Below, one piece after another: positions 1-6,396 of a stretch of DNA of 46,777 nt. Location of the stretch: the NCBI GenBank assembly GCA_017628845.1, contig JAGBYI010000097.1, positions 1 through 46,777 of the forward strand. The letters run 5' to 3'. The DNA comes from Bacteroidaceae bacterium. Lineage in GTDB: Bacteria; Bacteroidota; Bacteroidia; Bacteroidales; Bacteroidaceae. A program made the position numbers and the translations under genes. The notes under the pieces were generated by a model that was given only the letters and a program-made list of their open reading frames with translations, was not told where the DNA came from and ran no database searches. The first letter of the stretch is position 1, and each line of letters begins with the position of its first letter.

Positions 1-44
1 TAGAAGAAAAGAAGGCCGATTCATCAGACGATGGGTCGGCTGTT
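1..44 (-). terminator. Terminator after the parA-rhh operon
   Basis: An imperfect hairpin pairs GCCGA (15-19) with TCGGC (36-40) and CATC (22-25) with GATG (30-33) around the loop AGAC. Read on the minus strand, it is followed by the pyrimidine-rich tract CTTCTTTTCTTC. It lies about 45 bp beyond the stop codon of the rhh gene and is the only terminator-like structure there. Confidence 0.5.
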
Positions 45-85
45 GTGATATTGAAGTATCCTTGTTCGCCAAAAGAACACTATGC

Positions 86-349
86 TTACTTGATAACTTC
101 GGACAGAATGTGGTCGAGCATCTTAGACGCACTCACACCACGGCTCTTTGCAAGCGATCTGAGTTTCTTCACATTGTCCTCCCGGAGTGTGAATGAGAAC
201 CCTTTAATCACAGGCTTATCCGTTTCGAGGTTTGCCAGAATATCCGACGGTGCCTCTACAGGTGCAGTGTGTTCCTTTTCCACAGTTTTGAAGCTGGCGG
301 GGCTGAGTTCCATACCCAGTGCATTAGTCTTGTGTGCGTTCTTTGCCAT
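86..349 (-). CDS. Ribbon-helix-helix DNA-binding partner of ParA
   Basis: This 87-residue protein starts one base after the ParA stop and shares its operon. The N-terminal half is low-complexity and probably disordered. The C-terminal part, from about residue 48 (GFSFTLREDNVKKLRSLAK and then SASKMLDHIL), looks like a short beta strand followed by two helices, as in MetJ/Arc/CopG-type ribbon-helix-helix dimers. Small RHH proteins encoded directly after ParA are usually the centromere-binding and autoregulatory partner (ParG/Omega type). The flexible N-terminus would suit stimulation of the ParA ATPase. Its binding site is probably the AT-rich repeat block at 1105-1195. The family call is by pattern; the partner role is inferred from position. 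Confidence 0.7.
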   Translation of the reverse strand: MAKNAHKTNALGMELSPASFKTVEKEHTAPVEAPSDILANLETDKPVIKGFSFTLREDNVKKLRSLAKSRGVSASKMLDHILSEVIK

Positions 350-350
350 C

Positions 351-1103
351 TCAGTTTTCCTCCTTCAGCAGTTCGTCAATAAAGCTATCGTAATCCCTTG
401 CCGTCGTACAGTACGGTGCGAATGAGTACAGACCGGCCTGTGCAGCTTGCGCCTTACGAGCGTCGATGCTTTCGCGAATCTTCGTGTCAAAAATCTTTGT
501 GCCTAACAACGCGGCATATTCTGGGAGACTTTCATCCACCGCTTTCGCCAGCGTAGTGCTTGCACGATACTTTACCAACAGCAGACCAGCAACCGTTAGC
601 CCCGGATTGGTAAACTCTTTAATATCCTTAATCGTGTCATTGAGCTGCACCAGACCGTGCAGACCGAAACGATCCGATGTAAGCGGAATAATCACCGTGT
701 CCGCCGCAGTCAAAGCGTTCGTAAGCAGAACCGAGAGCGCCGGTGGAGTGTCAATGATAATAAAATCGTAGTTCGGAGCGATGCTTGCCAGCCCCTTCTT
801 TAGCTTATATGCAGCACTCACGCCGTCCAACAGCTTGGATGCGTCCTTAAGGTTAGGATCTCCGGCGATAATGTCGCCAGCATCCATATTCTGAATGCAG
901 TCAGTATCTCCGTCAACGAGGAGGTCATACGCTGTCCCAACGCCTTCGATTTCCGCCCGGTAGATGTCCGTTGCGTTCGCCTGTGGGTCAAGGTCGATCA
1001 GCAGTACTTTCTTTTTCTTACGCTTTAAGCCGGCCGCCAGAGCCAACGATGTGGTGGTTTTACCGATTCCACCTTTTTGGTTTGCTACAGCAATGATTTT
1101 CAT
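351..1103 (-). CDS. parA: ParA-type partition ATPase
   Basis: This 250-residue P-loop ATPase has the deviant Walker A motif KGGIGKTT at residues 10-17, the LIDLDPQANAT segment near residue 35, and DFIIIDTPPALS near residue 115, all characteristic of the ParA/Soj/MinD superfamily. The length fits ParAs lacking an N-terminal HTH, which rely on a separate DNA-binding partner, here the adjacent RHH protein. ParA forms ATP-dependent patterns on the nucleoid that segregate low-copy plasmids. The start ATG follows the ribosome site CGAGGAG. A promoter with TTGACA (1196-1201) and TATTAT (1172-1177) lies upstream. The gene indicates maintenance as an extrachromosomal element; some ICEs and integrated prophages also carry parA. 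Confidence 0.92.
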   Translation of the reverse strand: MKIIAVANQKGGIGKTTTSLALAAGLKRKKKKVLLIDLDPQANATDIYRAEIEGVGTAYDLLVDGDTDCIQNMDAGDIIAGDPNLKDASKLLDGVSAAYKLKKGLASIAPNYDFIIIDTPPALSVLLTNALTAADTVIIPLTSDRFGLHGLVQLNDTIKDIKEFTNPGLTVAGLLLVKYRASTTLAKAVDESLPEYAALLGTKIFDTKIRESIDARKAQAAQAGLYSFAPYCTTARDYDSFIDELLKEEN

Positions 1104-1104
1104 A

Positions 1105-1201
1105 GCTTTAATCTCCTCGTATTATAATATATGCCATCGTATGTATTATGATATGTCGCATAATATATATTATAATATAAAACATATTATGTGCCTGTCA
1201 A
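1105..1201 (-). promoter_or_regulatory. parA promoter and AT-rich operator/centromere-like repeats
   Basis: On the minus strand TTGACA (1196-1201) and TATTAT (1172-1177) are separated by 18 bp. The region from 1109 to 1191 is almost pure A/T with repeated ATTATAATAT-like and ATTATGATAT-like blocks. It also has an inverted arrangement in which GCATAATAT (1158-1166) faces ATATTATGTGC (1184-1194). Dense AT repeats overlapping a parA promoter are the usual place for an RHH-bound parS/operator. The site itself is inferred. Confidence 0.5.
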
Positions 1202-1324
1202 CCATTATTTTGCGTTTTTCGCATTTTCACTCCGGTCACAGCCTCGCGGCGTTCCTCTGGATCTTAATCGGTTTGGGCCGGGGGCCGATTTCCTAAAAAA
1301 TATTTTTTTATTTTTTGCGTTTCC

Positions 1325-1760
1325 TATTGACTTTCTGCGCTCGGTGTCCAACCATCATGGGCTGGGTTTGAGTGGCTCCGGAGGGCAGAGTAAGACCGAG
1401 AAATCGGTCTTTACCAACACATCATGGTCTTGGGAATCGGGACCATCGGTTGACTCTCTCGTAATTCAATCAGCTTGTCCGACCACCTTTAAGGTAGACA
1501 CCGTTACATCCATCCGAACGGCATAGGCTGAAGGCGACACACTGGATCGAGGCTCACAAACCTCGGCTGCATAAAGCAGCGTCCTCCGCATAGCATATTA
1601 TTTAGGCACGGTGCTGTCAGCCGTGCTGACGACGAAACGCAAAGTGGAGAGAGTATCACACGAGTCGCCGGAATGTCTTCAGCCCCACTTCGCTCCGGTA
1701 CATTCAGTCCAACATTTTTTAACGAGGTTGTCGTGGTGGGGATACCGTCCTCAGTATATT
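1325..1760 (+). ncRNA. Candidate large structured RNA
   Basis: No credible ORF occurs in this stretch. It has a run of perfect short hairpins on the plus strand: an 8-bp stem AAGACCGA/TCGGTCTT (1392-1411) capped by the GNRA loop GAAA; ATGGTC/GACCAT (1424-1446); CGAGG/CCTCG (1548-1565); GCTGC/GCAGC (1566-1580); and GCACGG/CCGTGC (1606-1626). The GAAA tetraloop favours plus-strand transcription. TTGACT at 1328-1333 could be a -35 box, but no good -10 follows. Large ornate phage RNAs (ROOL, GOLLD) are a natural comparison in size and setting. I cannot assign the family from memory. Confidence 0.4.
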
Positions 1761-1771
1761 AAGTTTTAGGG

Positions 1772-1800
1772 TTGACATTCGTTTTGGCGATTGATATAAT
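1772..1800 (+). promoter_or_regulatory. Consensus sigma-70/A promoter
   Basis: TTGACA (1772-1777) and TATAAT (1795-1800) are separated by exactly 17 bp, a perfect consensus match. Transcription should start near 1807 and run toward the UUCG-loop terminator at 2025-2047, with no credible protein start between. Confidence 0.8.
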
Positions 1801-1806
1801 ATTGCC

Positions 1807-2048
1807 ACTTAAAAAAGTCATGGCTCCGCCGCACCCGATAGATCCTCGTTTTTTACAAGGTTCCACCGCGTGTTATTTTTTTCGGCTCGGCTCCGCCCGT
1901 TTTTGGGTTGGCTTCGCCGCACTCTACGCGCCGCTGATTTCGCCAAAAACCAGCATCGCAGAGCGTGTGCTATGGACTTTTTATCGCTGAATATTACCGC
2001 ATCGCCAAATGCGGAACGACAAAGAGATCAGCTTCGGCTGGTCTTTTT
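1807..2048 (+). ncRNA. Candidate small RNA with its own promoter and terminator
   Basis: A transcript of about 240 nt is bounded by the consensus promoter at 1772-1800 and an intrinsic terminator. Internal structure includes the perfect hairpin CCGCAT/ATGCGG (1997-2014). Short blocks such as TTCGCCAAAAA and GGCTYCGCC recur in it. ORFs across it begin inside the promoter or look like low-complexity noise and lack ribosome sites. Function is unknown; its place between parA and the putative origin suggests copy control or maintenance. Confidence 0.45.
2025..2048 (+). terminator. UUCG-capped intrinsic terminator
   Basis: AGATCAGC (2025-2032), loop TTCG and GCTGGTCT (2037-2044) form an 8-bp stem with one G-U pair, followed by a run of T. 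Confidence 0.75.
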
Positions 2049-2068
2049 GTTTCGCCAAAAACAAAAAT

Positions 2069-2093
2069 GCCGCACAGGATACACCCGTGCGGC
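2069..2093. other. Perfect 7-bp inverted repeat
   Basis: GCCGCAC (2069-2075) pairs with GTGCGGC (2087-2093) around an 11-nt loop, just past the preceding terminator and before the next promoter. It could be a second terminator-like hairpin or an operator. The palindrome CAGAAAATTCTG follows at 2094-2105. Confidence 0.4.
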
Positions 2094-2123
2094 CAGAAAA
2101 TTCTGAAATACGTCCTTTTACTA

Positions 2124-2151
2124 TTGACTTTCACACCCAAAATGATACAAT
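2124..2151 (+). promoter_or_regulatory. Promoter of the cloverleaf-like RNA
   Basis: TTGACT (2124-2129) and TACAAT (2146-2151) have a 16-bp spacer. Transcription would start near 2158, immediately before the structured element at 2161-2254. Confidence 0.6.
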
Positions 2152-2157
2152 AAGGGC

Positions 2158-2287
2158 ATGAATAAGCCATATGCGCAAGGGCGCTGCCGGATACGGGGAA
2201 GGTATCCTTAGTTCCGCAAACGTGTTACCAGCACTTTTGCGGATGTCGCTTATTCTAAAGCCTCCGATTCGTCGGGGGCTTTTTTCA
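2158..2287 (+). ncRNA. Cloverleaf-like structured small RNA of unknown family
   Basis: A closing 7-bp stem AATAAGC/GCTTATT (2161-2167 with 2248-2254) encloses three hairpins. They are GCGC/GCGC with loop AAGG (2173-2184), GGATAC/GTATCC with a 7-nt loop (2189-2207), and CCGCAAA/TTTGCGG with a 15-nt loop (2214-2242). A terminator follows directly. The four-way junction with a 7-bp closing stem recalls a tRNA. However, there is no U33, no TTC loop and no 3-prime CCA-like end, and the arm spacings are wrong, so this is not a canonical tRNA. It lies immediately before the DnaA boxes. Confidence 0.6.
2258..2286 (+). terminator. Terminator of the cloverleaf-like RNA
   Basis: AGCCTCCGA (2259-2267), loop TTCG and TCGGGGGCT (2272-2280) form a strong stem followed by five further T residues. 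Confidence 0.85.
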
Positions 2288-2289
2288 TT

Positions 2290-2390
2290 GTCGTTGTTGA
2301 TAACTTACCACAAACATTCTGAAAATGCAATACACAAAATGTCAAGTTATCCACAATTCACATCAATATCTTGTGTTTTGTGGAAAACGG
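2290..2390. other. Putative replication origin with DnaA boxes
   Basis: A perfect DnaA box TTATCCACA lies at 2347-2355 (+). One-mismatch boxes occur at 2295-2303 (TTATCAACA on the minus strand) and 2379-2387 (TTTTCCACA on the minus strand). The about 100-bp AT-rich segment contains no gene and sits between the small RNA and a terminator. With parA nearby this suggests a plasmid-type origin. No dedicated Rep protein was identified, so host DnaA or the phage primase-helicase would have to act here. Confidence 0.5.
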
Positions 2391-2394
2391 GGAA

Positions 2395-2421
2395 GGGGTG
2401 AGCGTCGCGCTCACCCCTTTT
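2395..2421. terminator. Perfect 10-bp hairpin terminator, probably bidirectional
   Basis: GGGGTGAGCG (2395-2404), loop TCG and CGCTCACCCC (2408-2417) are followed by TTTT on the plus strand. On the minus strand the stem closes the late operon right after the phosphoesterase stop, though the tract there (TTCCCCGTTTT) is weaker. Confidence 0.75.
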
Positions 2422-2422
2422 G

Positions 2423-3208
2423 TCATACATAGAATCCTACCGTCCGAATCAGCTTGTTTTCCATGCTGCGTGGGCAGAGGACGATTTTGTACAGCTTCTC
2501 GGAAGGAGGTCTGTACGCAGCTCTCGCCGCATAATCTCCATACTCCAGAAAACTACCAGCGTTGACTGTTTCGATAGACTTTGTCCTTAGCATCTTGTTT
2601 TTGCCGTCATAGATTAGGTGACCACGAGCGTGTTCCTTGGGATCGTGGTCGTGACCATAGACCATGAAATCGAAGCCCTCCAGAGTGTCCACGGTAGACC
2701 AGCCCTTCAAATCGCGTGCCTTGTGCGTCAGGAATCCAACGTAACGGAACTGCCGATCGTCGTTTTTACTACGCTTTCCGACGCCGATGTCAACGACAGC
2801 GTAGTTCTCTCTGTACTTATCCTGAATCTTTGCCCAACAGCAAGCGTCGTAGAGCGGGTATAAACCGCAAATTTTAGTGGCACGATTATGCTCGTGGTTG
2901 CCGCTCACAACAGCGATGATGCGGTCGGACAGTTCGCCCATCTCGTAGGCGATCCACTCTTTCTGAGCGTCAGGCGGCACCGTTTGATAGAACGTGTCGG
3001 ACTTAGAACCCGGAATCGCCATCTCCATCATGTCACCCACCATCACACAGAATCGGTTGGGGGAGGAGAGGATCTCCTCCTTCAGCCGTTTCCATTTGTT
3101 CAGGTTGAACTGCCTGTTGCCGTAGTGAAGGTCGTGGATGGCATATATCTCGACTTCGCCCATGTCCGCCGGTAGATTCAAGATAATCGGCTTGTTATCG
3201 GGTAGCAT
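2423..3208 (-). CDS. Calcineurin-like metallophosphoesterase
   Basis: This 261-residue protein has the ordered metal-binding motifs of the calcineurin superfamily: D-x-H in AIHDLHYGN near residue 28, GDMME near 58, GNHEH near 103, a downstream His in THKARD, and GHDHD near 190. These sites usually bind two divalent metals and hydrolyse phosphoesters, from nucleic acid ends to cyclic nucleotides; the substrate cannot be read from the sequence. The ATG at 3208 was chosen because AAGGGGTGAG precedes it; a GTG three codons earlier is the alternative. It is the last gene of the late operon, directly after the lysin, a place where phages often keep accessory genes. Confidence 0.8.
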   Translation of the reverse strand: MLPDNKPIILNLPADMGEVEIYAIHDLHYGNRQFNLNKWKRLKEEILSSPNRFCVMVGDMMEMAIPGSKSDTFYQTVPPDAQKEWIAYEMGELSDRIIAVVSGNHEHNRATKICGLYPLYDACCWAKIQDKYRENYAVVDIGVGKRSKNDDRQFRYVGFLTHKARDLKGWSTVDTLEGFDFMVYGHDHDPKEHARGHLIYDGKNKMLRTKSIETVNAGSFLEYGDYAARAAYRPPSEKLYKIVLCPRSMENKLIRTVGFYV

Positions 3209-3213
3209 AGCGC

Positions 3214-3906
3214 TCACCCCTTCACAACGTAAGTTTGATAACCTTTGCTGCGCAGTTCTTTGCTCAGTTTCTCCGCGTTCTCCAGCTTGGAAAAAGAGCC
3301 AACCTGTACGCGGTACTTGACCTTCTTAGTCAGACCACCACGCTGCACCAGAACCTCCACAATGGCTTTTGCGCAGTTCTGAGCATACTTGTCCGTCAGG
3401 ATCACCGGCACATCGGTACGGGAATCCATGAAACCAAGCTCCAGCAGCACGGCTGGCATGGAGGTCTTTCGCAGCACATACAGGTCACTTGTGGCCTTCG
3501 GCGTTGCTCGGTTGCCCTTCAGCCCGGTATGGTCGATCAGAGCGTCATACAGAGCGTCTCGCCATTCTACGGACGCTTTGCTGGCGTTTGGATGGGCAAA
3601 GGCCACGATGCCGCCACCTTTGCCACCCTTCACACCGGCGTTGTGGTGGACGGACAGATAGAAGTCCGCCCCCCACGTGTTAGCGCGATTCACGCGATCC
3701 GCCAGCTCCGGGTTTTCCTTGCCGTCATCACTGTCATCCAGACGCAGAAGGGAATACCCCTCGTAATCCTTCAGAAGCGATTCTACGTGGTCGCAGATCC
3801 GGTCGTTCAGCCACCATTCGCGGGTCTCATTGGGGTCCAGCGACTTCAAACAGCGTTTGCCGGCCGTGTTGATTCCGTGTCCGGCACCCAGTGCAATCTT
3901 AAACAT
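3214..3906 (-). CDS. Endolysin: N-acetylmuramoyl-L-alanine amidase with SPOR domain
   Basis: This 230-residue two-domain enzyme has residues 1-175 of the amidase_3 type: the zinc-ligand motif GAGHG near residue 8, the SVHHNAG motif near 86 and the catalytic Glu in LLELGFMDS. These enzymes are zinc hydrolases that cut the lactyl-amide bond between MurNAc and L-Ala. Residues about 195-230 (YRVQVGSFSKLENAEKL...GYQTYVV) match a SPOR repeat, which binds glycan strands lacking stem peptides. Its start lies inside the holin gene end, forming a holin-lysin cassette. No signal peptide is visible, consistent with holin-dependent release. Confidence 0.9.
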   Translation of the reverse strand: MFKIALGAGHGINTAGKRCLKSLDPNETREWWLNDRICDHVESLLKDYEGYSLLRLDDSDDGKENPELADRVNRANTWGADFYLSVHHNAGVKGGKGGGIVAFAHPNASKASVEWRDALYDALIDHTGLKGNRATPKATSDLYVLRKTSMPAVLLELGFMDSRTDVPVILTDKYAQNCAKAIVEVLVQRGGLTKKVKYRVQVGSFSKLENAEKLSKELRSKGYQTYVVKG

Positions 3907-4096
3907 TGCCGCTCACATCCTTTTTCTTCTCCGTCTGCGTTCCGAAGTAGAACGCAATCACGACCGTATACACGGTCATAAAGTCCTGAGAGACAGCACC
4001 CGTCACAGCCAGATAGGCGAACACAGCCGTCAGCACGATGGTGACGATGGACTTAACACACAGAAGGTTTGCCAGTCTTTTCTGAATCAGTTCCAT
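3899..4096 (-). CDS. Small holin
   Basis: This 65-residue protein has two hydrophobic segments, roughly residues 18-36 (IVTIVLTAVFAYLAVTGAV) and 41-55 (MTVYTVVIAFYFGT), with a positively charged and hydrophilic C-terminus. That topology and its position directly before the amidase identify it as a holin or holin-like phage protein. The start MELIQK at 4096 has a well-spaced GGAGGAG; an ATG two codons earlier would sit too close to it. The 3-prime end overlaps the amidase start by 8 bp. Confidence 0.75.
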   Translation of the reverse strand: MELIQKRLANLLCVKSIVTIVLTAVFAYLAVTGAVSQDFMTVYTVVIAFYFGTQTEKKKDVSGNV

Positions 4097-4115
4097 ATGC
4101 ATCTCCTCCTTGAAA

Positions 4116-4412
4116 TTACAGGCCGACTCTGGCCAGAATGAATCCCACCACAGCGGCGACCACGAAGTAGATCGCCTTCTCGATTACAAACTTCCATCGC
4201 TTGCCTGGTTCGGCTTCAAGCTCCTCGACCTTGCTGGTCAGCTTGTCTACGCTGGCGTTCATGACATCCATCTTTTCAGCCATGATGGCAACAGATGTTG
4301 CCAACTGATGCAACGCTTCGTGTTCTGACTCCAGCTTCTTGATGCGCCCCTCGTTTCGGACGGAGCGGTCATCAATCTTCTGGAGCTGAACAGCAACCTG
4401 TTCCATATCCAT
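4116..4412 (-). CDS. XhlA-like coiled-coil membrane protein
   Basis: This protein has 98 residues if it starts at MDMEQVA. An N-terminal heptad-rich region (residues about 5-70) is followed by one transmembrane helix near the C-terminus (AIYFVVAAVVGFILARVGL). This matches the hemolysin XhlA layout, in which a small coiled-coil protein cooperates with the holin in lysis. Its ATG overlaps the upstream stop as TGATG, so translation is probably coupled. An upstream in-frame ATG at 4433 would extend it by 7 residues inside the previous gene and is less likely. Confidence 0.7.
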   Translation of the reverse strand: MDMEQVAVQLQKIDDRSVRNEGRIKKLESEHEALHQLATSVAIMAEKMDVMNASVDKLTSKVEELEAEPGKRWKFVIEKAIYFVVAAVVGFILARVGL

Positions 4413-4837
4413 CAGGCTTCCACCGCCTTCCATCCCGCTGGATAATCAGCGGGGGAGTGGGTATTGCCGTCCATCAGGGATTCATATAGCACACCGTTGT
4501 AGTCCACGATGTCGCCCTTGTTGTAGGCGTCGTGCGCTCCGGTAGGCTGGCTCCACACAGGATAGCCCTTCTCGTCCAGACCGATTGCCACATACAGGGA
4601 AGGGGAGAGGTCGGGCAGCCAGTCAAGCTGGCTGGTGTGCGCCTGTACCACCTTGTAAAGCTGCGGATCGCCCACGCTGTTCACGCCGTAGGTCAGGAAC
4701 TCACCAGCGGCGTAGTTTTTATCGGCTGCCCATGCGTCGTAAATTGTGGCGATTTCCAGCGCCTGTTCGTCGCTCAGGCTGGCAGCGAACATCTGCACAG
4801 CCTTGCGAAACTGCTCTGCCATCTGAAGTTTGTTCAT
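4412..4837 (-). CDS. Tail-associated protein with carbohydrate-binding-like modules
   Basis: This 141-residue protein appears to contain two similar modules. The first, around residues 33-85 (YDAWAADKNYAAGEFLTYG...LYKVVQAHTSQ), and the second, around 103-138 (AYNKGDIVDYNGVLYESLMDG...GWKAV), both resemble the small CBM5/12-like fold with conserved aromatics found at the end of phage fibre and lysis proteins. It may bind glycans on the host surface or decorate the fibre. It overlaps the preceding gene by 4 bp and is coupled to the XhlA-like gene. Function is inferred. Confidence 0.6.
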   Translation of the reverse strand: MNKLQMAEQFRKAVQMFAASLSDEQALEIATIYDAWAADKNYAAGEFLTYGVNSVGDPQLYKVVQAHTSQLDWLPDLSPSLYVAIGLDEKGYPVWSQPTGAHDAYNKGDIVDYNGVLYESLMDGNTHSPADYPAGWKAVEA

Positions 4838-5259
4838 ACGCTCACCCCCAAAAGTGCGTTCAGCACATCGTTTGCGCTGGGTTCAGGTTCCGGTTTCGGT
4901 GCCGGTTCCGGCATCGGAAGAGGTTCCCACCCGGTGACGGTCATAACGCCGTAAGGCTCCTGCTCCGTTACCCATTCCTGTTCGGTGTATTCCTCCGTGG
5001 TCATGACGGGGTTGCCATCCTCATCCAGCACGTGGTTGCCATCCTCGTCCACGACAGGAATATCGCGGGTCTTAGTTACATCCCGCAGGACCTGTTTATC
5101 CCGGTAGTGGGTGACCTCCTCAGCGGTCACCTCACCAAACGGGAAATTCTCCAGTTCCATGTCCTCCGGCACAACCGCCCAACCATCGGGGAGGGTGCCG
5201 TGAAATGTCTGGTTTCTGTGCGCACCGTTTTCCAGTGCGGCGATTTCAAGCATTTTCAT
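4834..5259 (-). CDS. Phage protein of unknown function between fibre and lysis genes
   Basis: I recognise no catalytic motif in this 141-residue acidic protein. The middle carries repeated DEDGN turns (VVDEDGNHVLDEDGNPVM), which could bind calcium or form a beta hairpin. The C-terminal third is Pro/Glu-rich (PMPEPAPKPEPEPS), a flexible linker. The position just after the fibre gene suggests a fibre chaperone or minor tail component. The start ATG at 5259 follows GGGGGGAAACAC. Confidence 0.5.
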   Translation of the reverse strand: MKMLEIAALENGAHRNQTFHGTLPDGWAVVPEDMELENFPFGEVTAEEVTHYRDKQVLRDVTKTRDIPVVDEDGNHVLDEDGNPVMTTEEYTEQEWVTEQEPYGVMTVTGWEPLPMPEPAPKPEPEPSANDVLNALLGVSV

Positions 5260-5271
5260 GTGTTTCCCCCC

Positions 5272-6384
5272 TTATTTGACGATAGCCGTGTAGTAATATG
5301 TTTCGCCGCTGATGTTCATTGCACTGGAAGATACAACTTCAACCTCTGCAGACCACCGAATAGTATTCCCATCCACAACAAAGTTTCTGTTGCCTTGACC
5401 ATACGAATGTTGCGCAACAATATGCTTCGTGACACCCTTATGCCAAATAAACTGACTGAAGTTGTGAACATCTGTACCATACATTAAGGGGCTTCCGTCT
5501 GACACAATCAGCATTTGCGGCTCACCGGATAGCGTCAGACTTTTAGAAAGTTCACCAGTGCCGACATAGCTACCAGTTTCGATCCTCGCCACGCCGTTTG
5601 CGGACAGGTTGCCAGTGTGGAGGATGGTGTAGTTTACGCTTTTGCTATCTGTCCACACGGCATACTGCAAGGCATTGGTTGCCGGTGTCGTTGTGTCTGC
5701 GTTGCGAATTTGCATTGTTCGCTGATTGTTTACGCCGCCAGATCCGATGGACGCGAAGTAGGCGTTTTCGGTATTACCGCCGACGATAACACCGCGCCCC
5801 ATTTGGTTCGTGTCAATGTGAAGCTGTCCCGTCATGGTATCGCCTGTCTTAGCCACCGCCCCCACATCTGCGGCAGTCGGCTTGTTATGTTTGCCATAGA
5901 TGGCGTATTCGGTAGTTTCTCCATTCACCGTTTGATACAACATCAATGCTCTGGAAAGTGAGGCATCATTGTTCAATCGAAATTTAAATTGATTTGAAGC
6001 ATCCGTTCTTCTCGAAATAATATCAAGATTTCCGGGATATGCTTCGAAAATAGCCTGTCCCTCACGCAAACCAAGTGTCATTCCAGTCAACGTTCCACCG
6101 CCAATAGGAAGCGCCCCCACATCTGCGGCAGTCTGCGGAATATCAGAACACTTGTGGCCGCCCCGACCAATCGTGCCATCGTCACGCAACACCGCCAGAT
6201 AGCAGTCATGGTCGGCAACAGGGGAGGTATAGCTGCCGTTGGTCAGCTTGAAACCGGAGAAATCCGTGATTTCGTCAAAGGCGGCGATCATAACACCCGC
6301 TTCGTTCAGCAGATGAATGTAGTCCGCGCCTTTGATTGCTGTGGCGCAACTATACTCGTCGCCCAAATATGTCAAAGTAGGCAT
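5272..6384 (-). CDS. Tail fibre protein
   Basis: This 370-residue fibre has the hallmark TAADVGALPIGGGTLTGM and AADVGAVAKTGDTMTGQL repeats (near residues 86 and 174), found in long tail fibres of many phages where they link trimeric beta-structured segments. The N-terminal 80 residues probably attach to the tail. The region about 260-370 (GSYVGTG onward, ending in SGETYYYTAIVK) is a Ser/Gly/Thr-rich beta-sandwich-like head that could bind the receptor. A good ribosome site (GGAGG) precedes the ATG. The gene sits between the pectin-lyase-like protein and the lysis genes. Confidence 0.8.
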   Translation of the reverse strand: MPTLTYLGDEYSCATAIKGADYIHLLNEAGVMIAAFDEITDFSGFKLTNGSYTSPVADHDCYLAVLRDDGTIGRGGHKCSDIPQTAADVGALPIGGGTLTGMTLGLREGQAIFEAYPGNLDIISRRTDASNQFKFRLNNDASLSRALMLYQTVNGETTEYAIYGKHNKPTAADVGAVAKTGDTMTGQLHIDTNQMGRGVIVGGNTENAYFASIGSGGVNNQRTMQIRNADTTTPATNALQYAVWTDSKSVNYTILHTGNLSANGVARIETGSYVGTGELSKSLTLSGEPQMLIVSDGSPLMYGTDVHNFSQFIWHKGVTKHIVAQHSYGQGNRNFVVDGNTIRWSAEVEVVSSSAMNISGETYYYTAIVK

Positions 6385-6396
6385 ATCGTTTCCTCC

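Noticed and set aside
1772..1990. 72-residue ORF over the small RNA
   Set aside because: It would start inside the -35 box of a perfect promoter, has no ribosome site and encodes low-complexity sequence.
2161..2254. tRNA gene
   Set aside because: The cloverleaf outline is suggestive, but U33, the TTC loop, correct arm spacings and a discriminator/CCA context are missing.
3235..3981. Long plus-strand ORFs opposite the amidase gene
   Set aside because: Antisense shadow of a gene with clear domains and ribosome site; it shows no motif of its own. The same holds for long antisense ORFs opposite the tape measure, terL, primase and methyltransferase genes.
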